Positions 54,115 to 62,166 of a stretch of DNA of 64,000 nucleotides are shown piece by piece. Position 1 is the stretch's first letter, and each line of letters begins with the position of its first letter. The notes under the pieces were generated by a model. The model worked only from the letters and a program-made list of their open reading frames with translations, was not told where the DNA came from and did not search any database. This stretch comes from Candidatus Saccharimonadota bacterium (GTDB lineage Bacteria; Patescibacteriota; Saccharimonadia; Saccharimonadales; Saccharimonadaceae), in NCBI GenBank assembly GCA_017432225.1, contig JAFRJN010000011.1, positions 55,728 through 119,727 on the forward strand. Direction: 5' to 3'. The position numbers were made by a program, and so were the translations under genes.

Positions 54115-55371
54115 TTATTTAGTTTTTAAACCTTTTTTACAAAGATTATCGTAGATTTCGATAAATCTATCCAAAGTTTTGGCAAACGAATGTTCACTAG
54201 CAATCTCAATCGAGTTTTTGGACATTTGTCCAAGAAGTCTGGGGTCAGAAAGAAGCTTAAACATCGCTTCACTAATTCCCGAGGCGTCACCAGGCTTTAG
54301 CAAATATCCATTTACGCCGTCCCGACAGACTTCAGAAACCGCCCCCGCGTCCACTGCGATCAAAGGCAACCCCGTCGCCGCCGCTTCAATCAGCACTATC
54401 CCTTGCGTCTCAATCTCCGAAGCCGTTACAAATATATCCCCCATCCTATATATATTATATAGATCTTCCCCCGTCACCCGGCCGAGGAATTTAACTTGAG
54501 AGTCAAGACCCATTTTAAGCGCCTCCTTCGCCAAATGGCTTTTGTCCACCCCATCCCCCACCACCACAAACAATGTCTTTGACAAACTGTCAAGTTTATT
54601 ATTATCGCATTTTTGCGAAAAATCCCTAAAGGCCTTGAGCACTACCGAGACTCTTTTCTCGGGGTCCAGCCGCCCCACATATAATACAATCGGCACCCCC
54701 CGAGGAATATCATATTTACGATATAATGCATCTGACGCTTCGCCCGGCTTAAACGCCGTGAGGTCTACACCGTTACTAATCGCTTCAAACGGTATTTCTA
54801 TCTCTTTAGTTTTGAACAAATGTCCAAAAGCAAGCTCGGTCGGCATCGTCATAAAATCAGCCCGAGCTAGCCTCTTTCTAAAATACGAAGACAACACCTT
54901 ATTCGCCGGTCTTTTCAGTACACCGGGGAGAGGCAAAGACTCCGTCAGGACCTCCGGCTGGTTATGCTCCGTCATCACCAAAGGGATGCCATGCTTCTTT
55001 GCATACCTAGAGGCCGCCACCCCAATCGGGTCAGACCCTTGCACGTGGATCACGTCTGGCTGAAATTCGGACAAAATTCTCCGCATTTGTCGCCCCGGCA
55101 TCACCGAAGCCCTCAAGCTATGTTTATATAATAACTTCTTCTTTTTCGGCACCGCATGAATCTGGTCCGGATAGACATGAAGCTTTGTAGCATCAAGATA
55201 CGCCACTTTCACCCCCGAGCTTTTAGACACGTGTCTAATACCAGTTTGGCTCGGCGTAATCACGAGCACTTCATGTCCGCGCGACGAAAGCCCCCTAGCC
55301 AAATTATGCGAAAACACCGCCACCCCATTAATCTGCGGATAATAGACTGGCGTGGTAATTACAATTTTCAT
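54115..55371 (-). CDS. GT4-family glycosyltransferase
   Basis: A 418-aa GT-B enzyme with an N-terminal acceptor domain (VYYPQINGVAVFSHNLARGL, DVIHVQGSDPIG, TEHNQPEV) and a C-terminal donor domain (VLYVGRLDPEKR, FVVVGDG, ETQGIVLIEAAATGLP with the E-x7-E motif). Resembles GDP-mannose- or UDP-sugar-dependent lipid mannosyl/glucosyltransferases. Its start overlaps the S41 protease stop by 4 nt (ATGA). Likely builds envelope glycolipids. Confidence 0.87.
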   Translation of the reverse strand: MKIVITTPVYYPQINGVAVFSHNLARGLSSRGHEVLVITPSQTGIRHVSKSSGVKVAYLDATKLHVYPDQIHAVPKKKKLLYKHSLRASVMPGRQMRRILSEFQPDVIHVQGSDPIGVAASRYAKKHGIPLVMTEHNQPEVLTESLPLPGVLKRPANKVLSSYFRKRLARADFMTMPTELAFGHLFKTKEIEIPFEAISNGVDLTAFKPGEASDALYRKYDIPRGVPIVLYVGRLDPEKRVSVVLKAFRDFSQKCDNNKLDSLSKTLFVVVGDGVDKSHLAKEALKMGLDSQVKFLGRVTGEDLYNIYRMGDIFVTASEIETQGIVLIEAAATGLPLIAVDAGAVSEVCRDGVNGYLLKPGDASGISEAMFKLLSDPRLLGQMSKNSIEIASEHSFAKTLDRFIEIYDNLCKKGLKTK

Positions 55372-56582
55372 AGGCTTTTTGCCTTGTCCATTTGTGGATC
55401 GCGCATTTTGTTAATGTCCTCCGCGGTCATCTCGATCTCCACGTCTGGTTCTACCCCCACCTTGTTAATCGAATTATTATTCGGGGTCAACCATTCCGCC
55501 ACCGTCACTTTGAGCATTCCCCCGCCCGAGAGGTCATACATTTTTTGCACCACGCCTTTGCCGTACGTCGTCTCACCCACAATTGTGGCCTTGTTATAAT
55601 CTTTCAAAGCCGCCGCTACGATTTCCGAAGCCGAAGCGGTCGAGCCATTCACGAGCACCACCGTCTTCATATCCGACAATATCGCTCTCCCAGAAAGAGA
55701 CGAAGTTTTTTCTTCGCCGAAATGCGCCGACCTTTGAATCAAAATCGTCTGCTTATCCACCCACAAAGACAGAAGGTCCTGCGCCGCCGATACATATCCA
55801 CCACCATTGCCGCGAAGGTCCAAAATCACTTTGTTAATACCTTTAGAAGAAAACTCTTTTGCCATCTCTTGCACTTTGGTACCAGTATCGTTGTCAAACC
55901 GAAGCACCGTCACAATCGCCGTAGTGCCATCATATTTTACATAAGCCGACACGTTGTTGATTTCTTCACGCGTCAAAGTAAAATCCAGCGTCTCGCCATC
56001 TCGCACCATCGTCACCGCCACAGTAGTCCCCGCTTCGCCCCTCACGGCATTGCCGATTTCCGTAGCCGACCAAGTATAGACCTCTTCCCCATTAATTTTG
56101 TAAAAAATATCGCCAATCATAATGCCAGCCCGAAGCGCCGGATTGTCCGGCAAGACTCGAAGCACTCTCACATACCCATCGCGCAGGCCAAATTCCACGC
56201 CAATCCCCGCCCCCACATTGCCATGCAGAACCGAGCTTGTATATTCCTGCTTTTCCTCGGCATCCATATAGACCGTATAAATATCTCCCACCGCATCTAC
56301 TAGCCCCGCCTTCGCCCCCTCGACTAGAGCGTCCTTATCAATTTCTCCGTTATACGAAGAGGCCAGTTTATTATAAACTTCATCCAGTGGCGACCAACTA
56401 ATGTTAGAACTGCTCGTCCCGCCAAGATATTGCGAAACCCCCGGTAGCCAATTATTTAAGTTGACGCCTACGAACAGACCAACAAACGCCAGCACCGCAC
56501 CGATAATAATCGCGTTACCAAGCGAAACCTTTTTCTCTTTCCACTCCGGCTCACCCGGAGCACTAGTTCTTTTCTTAACCAT
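55368..56582 (-). CDS. S41-family C-terminal processing protease (CtpA-like)
   Basis: A 404-aa protease: membrane helix (about 20-42), PDZ domain (about 110-190; GLRDGYVRVLRVLPDNPALRA split over the strand-loop), and the S41 catalytic core with VILDLRGNGGGY, Ser in NGSTASASEIVAAAL and Lys in GETTYGKGVVQ. It trims exported proteins outside the membrane. It follows the CHAP hydrolase gene and may process that hydrolase; this is inference. TACAAT lies 7 nt before the ATG. Confidence 0.93.
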   Translation of the reverse strand: MVKKRTSAPGEPEWKEKKVSLGNAIIIGAVLAFVGLFVGVNLNNWLPGVSQYLGGTSSSNISWSPLDEVYNKLASSYNGEIDKDALVEGAKAGLVDAVGDIYTVYMDAEEKQEYTSSVLHGNVGAGIGVEFGLRDGYVRVLRVLPDNPALRAGIMIGDIFYKINGEEVYTWSATEIGNAVRGEAGTTVAVTMVRDGETLDFTLTREEINNVSAYVKYDGTTAIVTVLRFDNDTGTKVQEMAKEFSSKGINKVILDLRGNGGGYVSAAQDLLSLWVDKQTILIQRSAHFGEEKTSSLSGRAILSDMKTVVLVNGSTASASEIVAAALKDYNKATIVGETTYGKGVVQKMYDLSGGGMLKVTVAEWLTPNNNSINKVGVEPDVEIEMTAEDINKMRDPQMDKAKSL

Positions 56583-56613
56583 ATATATTATTGTATCACA
56601 AAACCTAGTTTAA

Positions 56614-56644
56614 TTTTAGTCGAAATGCAGGAACCAGGTATTAG
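56614..56644 (-). repeat. 31-bp repeat, copy A (3' end of CHAP gene)
   Basis: The segment encoding the last residues of the CHAP hydrolase and its stop recurs exactly at 60359-60389 in inverted orientation; its inner 20 bp also recur at 59770-59790. Confidence 0.85.
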
Positions 56645-57752
56645 CCGAGCCGACATTGTTGCGCGAGCAGAAGTCGCCTAGGTGACAGCCAATCGAAGAC
56701 CAGTTTACATTATATTCCGTTACGTTGATAGAGCCATTAGCATTTACACTCTCTACCCACATCACATGGCCATAAGCCCCACCTAGCTGAATCGCAATGG
56801 AATTAGCCGCCGGGTTTTTGTCTACATAAGTCCGCGCGCCAGTCGATGGCACATAATAGCCTACAGCGTTGACATAATTGTAAGCGTGTCCACCCCACGT
56901 ATTAGTGATACCCCACTTTTCGTAAGCTTTGTAGCTAGCGTAGCTCGTACATTGGCAAACCGCCCCACCATAGGCCGAGTAGCGTACATTGTCTTGCGGA
57001 CAATTGTATCGATATGGATAAGTATTATTAGCTCCCCAGTTCCTAGTGCCATTACCGGTCGAATTAGACGGTGGAGTCCAGGCCAAAGCCTTTAGCTGCT
57101 CTTCCCAATAGGAAGCTAGCGCAGTAGCATCACTAGCACTTTTATCATATTCTGCTTTTAATGATTCTTGACTAGATTTCTTCGAGGCGACAAGATTGCG
57201 ATTTTCTTCGGAGATCGCCAGTGCCTTTTCTACTTCTGCTTTTTTAGTAGTTAATTCTTCTTTGATCGTCTTGATACGCTCGCTCGCAGCGGTAATCTCT
57301 TGCTTCGCCACGTCTTCACGCGCCTGTTTTTCGGCGTAATCAGAAATCGTCTTGCTTCCAGCTAGAATCGTAATCGGCTCCGAGTCACCATTAAAATGCA
57401 TATTTATCAACATCTCTGCAAGCGCTGCTTGAGTCTCGGCTAGTTTAGCCTCGTTGGCTTCGATTTCGGCATTTAGCTGGGTGATTTTGGCCTCATTAGC
57501 TGCGATTTCGGCATTCAAAGAATTGATCTCGGCATTTAGCTGGGAAATCACTTGACCCACCGATTCGGCTTTGTCGGTATAGAGCTTGGCCTCGCTCTGA
57601 TTGGCCTGCATATTGGCTTTAGCGGCTTCACACTCGGTATCACCAGTTTTACAATTATACGCGTCTACATGAGCCGTCGTCGCTACGATTAAACCAAGAA
57701 AAGTAAAAACAAACACATACCCGAAAATTTTCTTCAGTATAGTTGTATTCAT
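56616..57752 (-). CDS. PcsB/CwlO-like peptidoglycan hydrolase (coiled coil + CHAP)
   Basis: A 378-aa secreted protein: signal peptide (cleavage near VDA-YN), long coiled coil with repeated NAEIxANEAK units (about 50-225), and a C-terminal CHAP amidase/endopeptidase domain with Cys in GAVCQCTSYASY and His in GAYGHVMWVES. Encoded 21 nt after ftsX; FtsEX normally activates such hydrolases during division. The last codons (NTWFLHFD) are in a 31-bp segment copied at 60359-60389; see findings. Confidence 0.9.
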   Translation of the reverse strand: MNTTILKKIFGYVFVFTFLGLIVATTAHVDAYNCKTGDTECEAAKANMQANQSEAKLYTDKAESVGQVISQLNAEINSLNAEIAANEAKITQLNAEIEANEAKLAETQAALAEMLINMHFNGDSEPITILAGSKTISDYAEKQAREDVAKQEITAASERIKTIKEELTTKKAEVEKALAISEENRNLVASKKSSQESLKAEYDKSASDATALASYWEEQLKALAWTPPSNSTGNGTRNWGANNTYPYRYNCPQDNVRYSAYGGAVCQCTSYASYKAYEKWGITNTWGGHAYNYVNAVGYYVPSTGARTYVDKNPAANSIAIQLGGAYGHVMWVESVNANGSINVTEYNVNWSSIGCHLGDFCSRNNVGSANTWFLHFD

Positions 57753-57773
57753 ATTTTTATTATAGCATATTGT

Positions 57774-58796
57774 TTATGCTTTGTGCAAGTATTTCGACAC
57801 AGCCAGCCCAGCGGCGATCCGACCGATCAAAAGACCGCTCACGATAAAGACTAGAAATACTAGAATCAACTGGTTTGATTCGAGAATATTTGTAATTGTA
57901 GTAACGTCAATCCCGTAACCAGCTAACTTTGGTGCGAGGAATTTGAAGCCAAAATAGCTCGCGGTGCCCGCTACTACTCCGGCAATCAAACCGCAGATTT
58001 CTGCTTCTACGAGGAACGGCCCACGAATGAAGCCTTTGTCTGCTCCTACTAGCTTCATCATGTAAATTTCTTCTCGTCGCGAGAAAATCGCCATCCGGAT
58101 GGTCGAGAACACAATCAAGATCGAAATCACCAAGAATACTACTGCTAGGATAACCCCACCCGTCCGCGCAATCCGTGCCCAAGAAGTGATGGTAGCAATT
58201 TCGGTCTGGTTGACATCATAAGTCGGCGAAAGCTCCGTATCTAGATAGTCAGAAAATACTGGGTTAGTCTCTACAATCGTTTTGATACTTTCAATGTCGT
58301 CAATATTATAGACTTTTATGCGCATCGTAGCCTGCATTTTGGAAATCATTAATTTTCTCATGTCTTCATCAAGAATATTGGTGAGGTCTTCGCTGTCTGA
58401 ATTTTCGTTCAAAAACTTTTCGTATTCTTCTTCCGAATTAGAAGTAGAGACGGTCTTGATATTTTTGTCTTCCGAAATAATATCCGTCATTTGCGCAAGA
58501 ACCTCATCGGACGTACCCGGACGGAAATAAATTGTGATGTCGATTTTGTCGCGCATAATTTCTGCGGTATTGGTGAGAATCACACTCGCTACAATCGTAA
58601 TAAACAAAATGATCATGGTAATCGCCATCACAATAGTCGCCGCAGAAGAGAGCCAAAAGTTCCGCATAAAACCTTTTGCGCCATATTTCATCACGCGCCC
58701 TTCATTACGAATCGGGTGATGCCCACGAGTTTTTCGCATCGCCTTAAGGCCCTTTTTGGAAACTTTTTTCAAATCTTTTTCTTTATTTTCGCTCAT
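57774..58796 (-). CDS. ftsX: Cell-division ABC transporter permease FtsX
   Basis: A 340-aa protein with four membrane helices: one after a basic N-terminus (about 48-75), a large extracellular loop (about 80-200) and three C-terminal helices. ARIARTGGVILAVVFLVISI and IRMAIFSRREEIYMMKLVGA are typical FtsX. It partners FtsE encoded 15 nt upstream and passes ATP-driven motion to the extracellular hydrolase. Confidence 0.94.
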   Translation of the reverse strand: MSENKEKDLKKVSKKGLKAMRKTRGHHPIRNEGRVMKYGAKGFMRNFWLSSAATIVMAITMIILFITIVASVILTNTAEIMRDKIDITIYFRPGTSDEVLAQMTDIISEDKNIKTVSTSNSEEEYEKFLNENSDSEDLTNILDEDMRKLMISKMQATMRIKVYNIDDIESIKTIVETNPVFSDYLDTELSPTYDVNQTEIATITSWARIARTGGVILAVVFLVISILIVFSTIRMAIFSRREEIYMMKLVGADKGFIRGPFLVEAEICGLIAGVVAGTASYFGFKFLAPKLAGYGIDVTTITNILESNQLILVFLVFIVSGLLIGRIAAGLAVSKYLHKA

Positions 58797-58811
58797 TTTC
58801 CCACCTATATA

Positions 58812-59726
58812 TTATATTACATTGGATTTGGTTATTTTTCTCTTATTTACGACCGGCTTCTTGTCAATTTTCGGCATGGCCTTTACTCTAGTTGGAGATT
58901 TTGGTGCGACTTTACGAATGGCGTTTAGATCTTTTTCAAAAGCATCTTCATCAAATTGCTTCTTGACCGGAGCCGGTTTTTTGAGCGCGTGCCCAGGGAC
59001 TTGGATAATTCGCTTCGGTTTTTCTTCTACTGGGGTTTCGTCGAGCTTGTAGACTCCGTTATCCTTTTGGTCATTGACAATACGACCGTCCTTCAAGGTT
59101 ACCACTCGCTTCCCCAAGTCATTAACGATGGTTTCGTTATGAGTAGTGACGAGTATCGTCGTGCCAAAATCATTAATTTTCTTGAGCAAATCGATAATTT
59201 CGCTAGTGGTAAGCTTGTCAAGCTGGCCAGTCGGCTCATCGGCAATCAGAATCTTTGGCTGCCTCGCAACGCTTCTTGCAATACCGACTCTTTGCCTTTG
59301 CCCACCAGATAGCTGGTCGGGGAACTTTTTTGCTTGAGGCAACAAATCTACTAGCTCCAAAACTTTCGGCACGGTCGAGCGGATTTCGCGGCCGCTCATA
59401 CCCATGATTTCGAGTGCAAAAGCGACGTTCTCATAGACCGTCCGCCTAGGCAAAAGCTTAAAATCTTGGAATACTACGCCGAGCCTCCTTCTATAGCTCG
59501 GGATATGGCGTTTTTTTACATAGTCTAGGTCAATCCCACCAATTACAATTTTACCAGAGTCAGGAATTTCTTCCTTGGTTAGCATTTTGATAAGGGTGGA
59601 CTTACCCGCGCCAGATTTACCGACTAGAAATACAAATTCATTCGGCTCAATATGTAGAGACACATTATCAAGTGCCGGTTTAGCATCACCGGGGTACTGT
59701 TTTGTCACCGAATCGAGCAAAATCAT
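58812..59726 (-). CDS. ftsE: Cell-division ATP-binding protein FtsE with a C-terminal extension
   Basis: A 304-aa ABC ATPase: Walker A GKSGAGKST, signature LSGGQRQRVGIARS, Walker B ILIADEPTGQLD, switch TTHNE. The core ends near residue 220; about 85 more residues follow, rich in Lys and Pro (KPAPVKKQ, KKPVVNKRKITK), likely flexible and cytosolic. Such tails occur in some CPR and Firmicutes FtsE. It energises FtsX-controlled peptidoglycan cleavage at division. Confidence 0.95.
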   Translation of the reverse strand: MILLDSVTKQYPGDAKPALDNVSLHIEPNEFVFLVGKSGAGKSTLIKMLTKEEIPDSGKIVIGGIDLDYVKKRHIPSYRRRLGVVFQDFKLLPRRTVYENVAFALEIMGMSGREIRSTVPKVLELVDLLPQAKKFPDQLSGGQRQRVGIARSVARQPKILIADEPTGQLDKLTTSEIIDLLKKINDFGTTILVTTHNETIVNDLGKRVVTLKDGRIVNDQKDNGVYKLDETPVEEKPKRIIQVPGHALKKPAPVKKQFDEDAFEKDLNAIRKVAPKSPTRVKAMPKIDKKPVVNKRKITKSNVI

Positions 59727-59769
59727 ACTACCATTTTAGCATAATTACAATCAAATGCAAGACGCATAG

Positions 59770-59790
59770 TCCTGCATTTCGACTAAAAAT
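59770..59790 (+). repeat. 21-bp repeat, copy C
   Basis: The 21 bp are identical to 60371-60391 in the same orientation; the two copies flank the nuclease-like gene at 59853-60269. It encodes LHFD-stop of the CHAP C-terminus in one frame. Confidence 0.8.
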
Positions 59791-59831
59791 GGAGAGCTTG
59801 GCCTAGCTCAAATAGAACTAGGTCGCTCTCC
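59785..59831 (-). terminator. Intrinsic terminator of the nuclease-like gene
   Basis: A GGAGAGC...GCTCTCC stem with an inner CCTAG/CTAGG pairing, followed on the minus strand by ATTTTT, which is part of the 21-bp repeat. Confidence 0.8.
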
Positions 59832-59852
59832 AATATCTTTATTATACCATGC

Positions 59853-60269
59853 TTATTTAAAAATATCTAGTATAGAATTATTGTTTTCTATAATCATAAT
59901 ACGTTTCATTCCTTTTGATGTTTTAAATATCTGCAAGATATATTTTTCTAACTTCTCTACATCGCCATCGGTCTTTCTTAAATCAAAAATCGCTCTACCT
60001 CCAGACTGCTTCCTGGCCTTGTGAAATCTATTTTGAATTGTATTTTTATTCACCTTCCTCGGGCCTTTTATCTCCCATGTAGTACCCAACATCAATAAAT
60101 CTGGATTTTTACTTTTTGGGATACTGGAAGGTATTATCGTTTCAACGTCAAACCCAAATTCAGACAAGCAAAATAGCGTAGCTTCTTCATGTGGCTTCAA
60201 ATCATGATTTAGCAGTATCACTTTTCCATATTTAGTTTTTGGGACTCTTTTCAAAAAAGATATTTTCAT
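59853..60269 (-). CDS. CdiA C-terminal-like (PD-(D/E)XK-type) nuclease domain protein
   Basis: A 138-aa free-standing protein. The pattern HEEATLFCLSEFGFDVETI, NPDLLMLGTTWEIKGPRKV, KNTIQNRFHKARKQSGGRAIFDLR matches the tRNA-nuclease-like CdiA_C fold, where Glu, Asp and the E-x-K pair form the active site. Such domains occur as contact-dependent toxins and inside phage head proteins. No immunity gene is visible beside it. It has its own terminator and is flanked by 21-bp direct repeats, so it may be a small mobile cassette. Assignment is by motif reading only. Confidence 0.55.
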   Translation of the reverse strand: MKISFLKRVPKTKYGKVILLNHDLKPHEEATLFCLSEFGFDVETIIPSSIPKSKNPDLLMLGTTWEIKGPRKVNKNTIQNRFHKARKQSGGRAIFDLRKTDGDVEKLEKYILQIFKTSKGMKRIMIIENNNSILDIFK

Positions 60270-60358
60270 AATAGCACAAAATCCTATATATTATTAAATA
60301 GTATTCTTGCTATACGAACTGGATATATTATACCATTTTTATTTAAGTTTTTCTATAT

Positions 60359-60389
60359 CTAATACCTGGTTCCTGCATTTCGACTAAAA
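60359..60389 (+). repeat. 31-bp repeat, copy B (orphan CHAP gene 3' end)
   Basis: An exact inverted copy of 56614-56644. It encodes NTWFLHFD-stop on the plus strand with no CHAP gene upstream, so it is either a gene remnant or an attachment-type repeat. Copy B lies just before the template-repeat promoter. Confidence 0.85.
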
Positions 60390-60432
60390 ATTACTTGACA
60401 AATATGCCGCTAAAGCCTATAAAAATAATGCT

Positions 60433-60443
60433 TATGCTATAAT
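60433..60443 (+). promoter_or_regulatory. Promoter of the DGR template RNA
   Basis: TTATGCTATAAT is an extended -10 like those of tRNA genes in this window; a start near 60450 is expected. A TTGACA at 60395-60400 is too far away (37 nt) to be its -35. Confidence 0.6.
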
Positions 60444-60449
60444 ATATAC

Positions 60450-60733
60450 AGGGTGTATTCACTCCGACCTAGGGCCATAGCGGTGGCGAGTGTCTAGCAC
60501 CGACTAGCGTCTTCGTCATGCCAGCATATACCGACAGGCCGCATTTTAACAAGAGGTGGAGGTCCGGAATACGCTTCATGAATGGAGCCAAAATGGCTAG
60601 CTTCGACTAGTCGCTATAGTCTGTTGGATCCCAAGGAATCCAAGACTCGTAAGTTATTCCTCGTCCTAGAGATTTGATACTAGGGCGGACTTCTCTGTCA
60701 GTACTCATTCCTCCGTTGTCCTGCAAAACGCTT
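60450..60733 (+). ncRNA. Leader of the DGR template RNA, possibly structured
   Basis: About 284 nt between the promoter and the template repeat, without a convincing gene. Several self-complementary stretches occur (TTGGAT/ATCCAA, AGCC/GGCT, CGACTAGTCG). It ends directly in the template repeat, so promoter, leader and template probably form one RNA. RNase P, tmRNA and SRP RNA hallmarks were looked for and not seen. Confidence 0.5.
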
Positions 60734-60964
60734 GCTGCCTTTAGCCCAGTCGCTGGGGGCAACTACAATGGCGGTACGCTTAACAATACCGGGAATGGGA
60801 ACTGGTGGTCAGGTAACACGAATGGGGGTACTAATAGGTGGAACTTGAAATACAATAGTTCCTACCTATATACAGAATACAATAGTAGGGTCAACGGCTT
60901 TTACGTACGCTGTGTGCGGTCGTAGGTCGCCCCGGGTACTCTAGGAGTACTCACCTCTCCTCAG
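60734..60964 (+). repeat. DGR template repeat (TR)
   Basis: A 231-bp near-copy of the 3' end of the target gene. It is rich in AAC and AAT codons: ten Asn codons, one Lys and one Glu codon differ from the variable repeat. Of 19 differences to VR, 18 are at TR adenines. The last 40 bp or so are identical in both (IMH region) and contain a GTACTC-TAG-GAGTAC hairpin (60936-60950). It lies on the strand opposite to the RT and meets the RT stop codon. Confidence 0.95.
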
Positions 60965-62166
60965 CACTCCACCTCGCCAAGTTTCTCAAAGTTTTTCCAA
61001 TACTCTCTTGGCAGACCCACGCTCTCGCAAATTTCACAAAGGCATTTATAATGTTTCATGTGTTTCAAATATCCTACATAAGACACTAAAGACACTTCGT
61101 TATGTGCACCATGTGCATATTTATAAAAAGCTTTTCTGGCGTTAGCCTTCAATCTTTTACCCGGATGTATTACGTTAGCATATACCACTGCCCCAAGAAA
61201 CGGAACGCCATTTTTTGCTGGCTGCACCGAAAATTTCTTCGGATGTAGTCTCAGGCCAATTCTCCGCAAAAACCGCCGGATATTTTCCACGTCCGCAAGT
61301 ACCTTTGGCAGCTCTTCTTTTGTCACTACAATATAAAAATCATCTACATATCGCCCATAATGTTTATATCCTAGCACAAACTTTATATAACGGTCCAGCA
61401 TATCCAGAAAGATATTCGACAAAAGTTGCGAAGTTAAATTTCCAATCACAATCCCTATCCCAGGTAGTTGCTTAAATAACGATTTAGTGTCTGGCATCTT
61501 TTTCCAATTTTCCGGCCAACCCTTACGCCGCACACCTTTCACTGGGTCATCCATCACCACTTGACACAAACAAAATTTCACAATGTGATACGTTAGCCCT
61601 TTATGACCCTCAAATTGTAAATCTAGCCCCCAAAGCGCCTGTTTATAAAGTTTTCTCCGATCAAGGCTCATAAAAAATCCTTGTATATCCATCTTAACCA
61701 CATACACCTGTTTGCCAGTAGCCGATACTGACCGAATATGATGCTGTAGCCTTTTTATTCCCAGCTCCGTGCCCTTCCCCTCCCTGCAGGAATAAGAGTC
61801 ATAGATAAAATGCCGATCCCACCAGTCGTAAATTATCATATAAATAAAATGATGCACTACCCTATCTCGAAATGCCGCCGCAAAAATTTCCCTAAGGACT
61901 GGATTAAATATTACGTGTGCCGTCCCTCTTAAAGGCCGGTATTCTTTAAACATAATCGCCTTCATCAAAAGTAACAAATTCTCAAATTCATTTACTTCAA
62001 ACTTATGTTCATCAAAAGTCTTTCTTTTGCCACCTTTTCTCGCCTCAAGATAAGCCGTATAAAGATAAAAATACACCCTATTTTCTGGGTCCCTCAACCA
62101 GTCCAAATCTTCATTTGCCACCAGTTTCACTTTTCTTCGCCTCACCACTGTCTTCAATTGCACCAC
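60961..62166 (-). CDS. DGR-type reverse transcriptase
   Basis: A reverse transcriptase of up to 401 aa. Motifs: catalytic Asp in VKMDIQGFFMSLD (D160), IGNLTSQ (241-247), the DGR hallmark in place of the retroviral motif 4, YVDD (273-276), LHPKK (308-311) and GVPFLGAVV (320-328). DGR RTs copy the template RNA with errors at adenines. The first GTG gives a 56-nt overlap with the accessory gene; GTG 62130 is an alternative start with 20-nt overlap. Its 3' end overlaps TR by 4 nt, convergent. Confidence 0.93.
   Translation of the reverse strand: MVQLKTVVRRRKVKLVANEDLDWLRDPENRVYFYLYTAYLEARKGGKRKTFDEHKFEVNEFENLLLLMKAIMFKEYRPLRGTAHVIFNPVLREIFAAAFRDRVVHHFIYMIIYDWWDRHFIYDSYSCREGKGTELGIKRLQHHIRSVSATGKQVYVVKMDIQGFFMSLDRRKLYKQALWGLDLQFEGHKGLTYHIVKFCLCQVVMDDPVKGVRRKGWPENWKKMPDTKSLFKQLPGIGIVIGNLTSQLLSNIFLDMLDRYIKFVLGYKHYGRYVDDFYIVVTKEELPKVLADVENIRRFLRRIGLRLHPKKFSVQPAKNGVPFLGAVVYANVIHPGKRLKANARKAFYKYAHGAHNEVSLVSYVGYLKHMKHYKCLCEICESVGLPREYWKNFEKLGEVEC

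Noticed and set aside
60395..60400. TTGACA as the -35 of the template-RNA promoter
   Set aside because: Spacing to the TATAAT is 37 nt, far from 16-18; the extended -10 alone is the more likely signal.
60674..60925. A plus-strand open frame of about 83 codons whose end resembles the target protein
   Set aside because: It is the template repeat, not a gene: no ribosome site, and its N-terminal part has no relation to the target protein.
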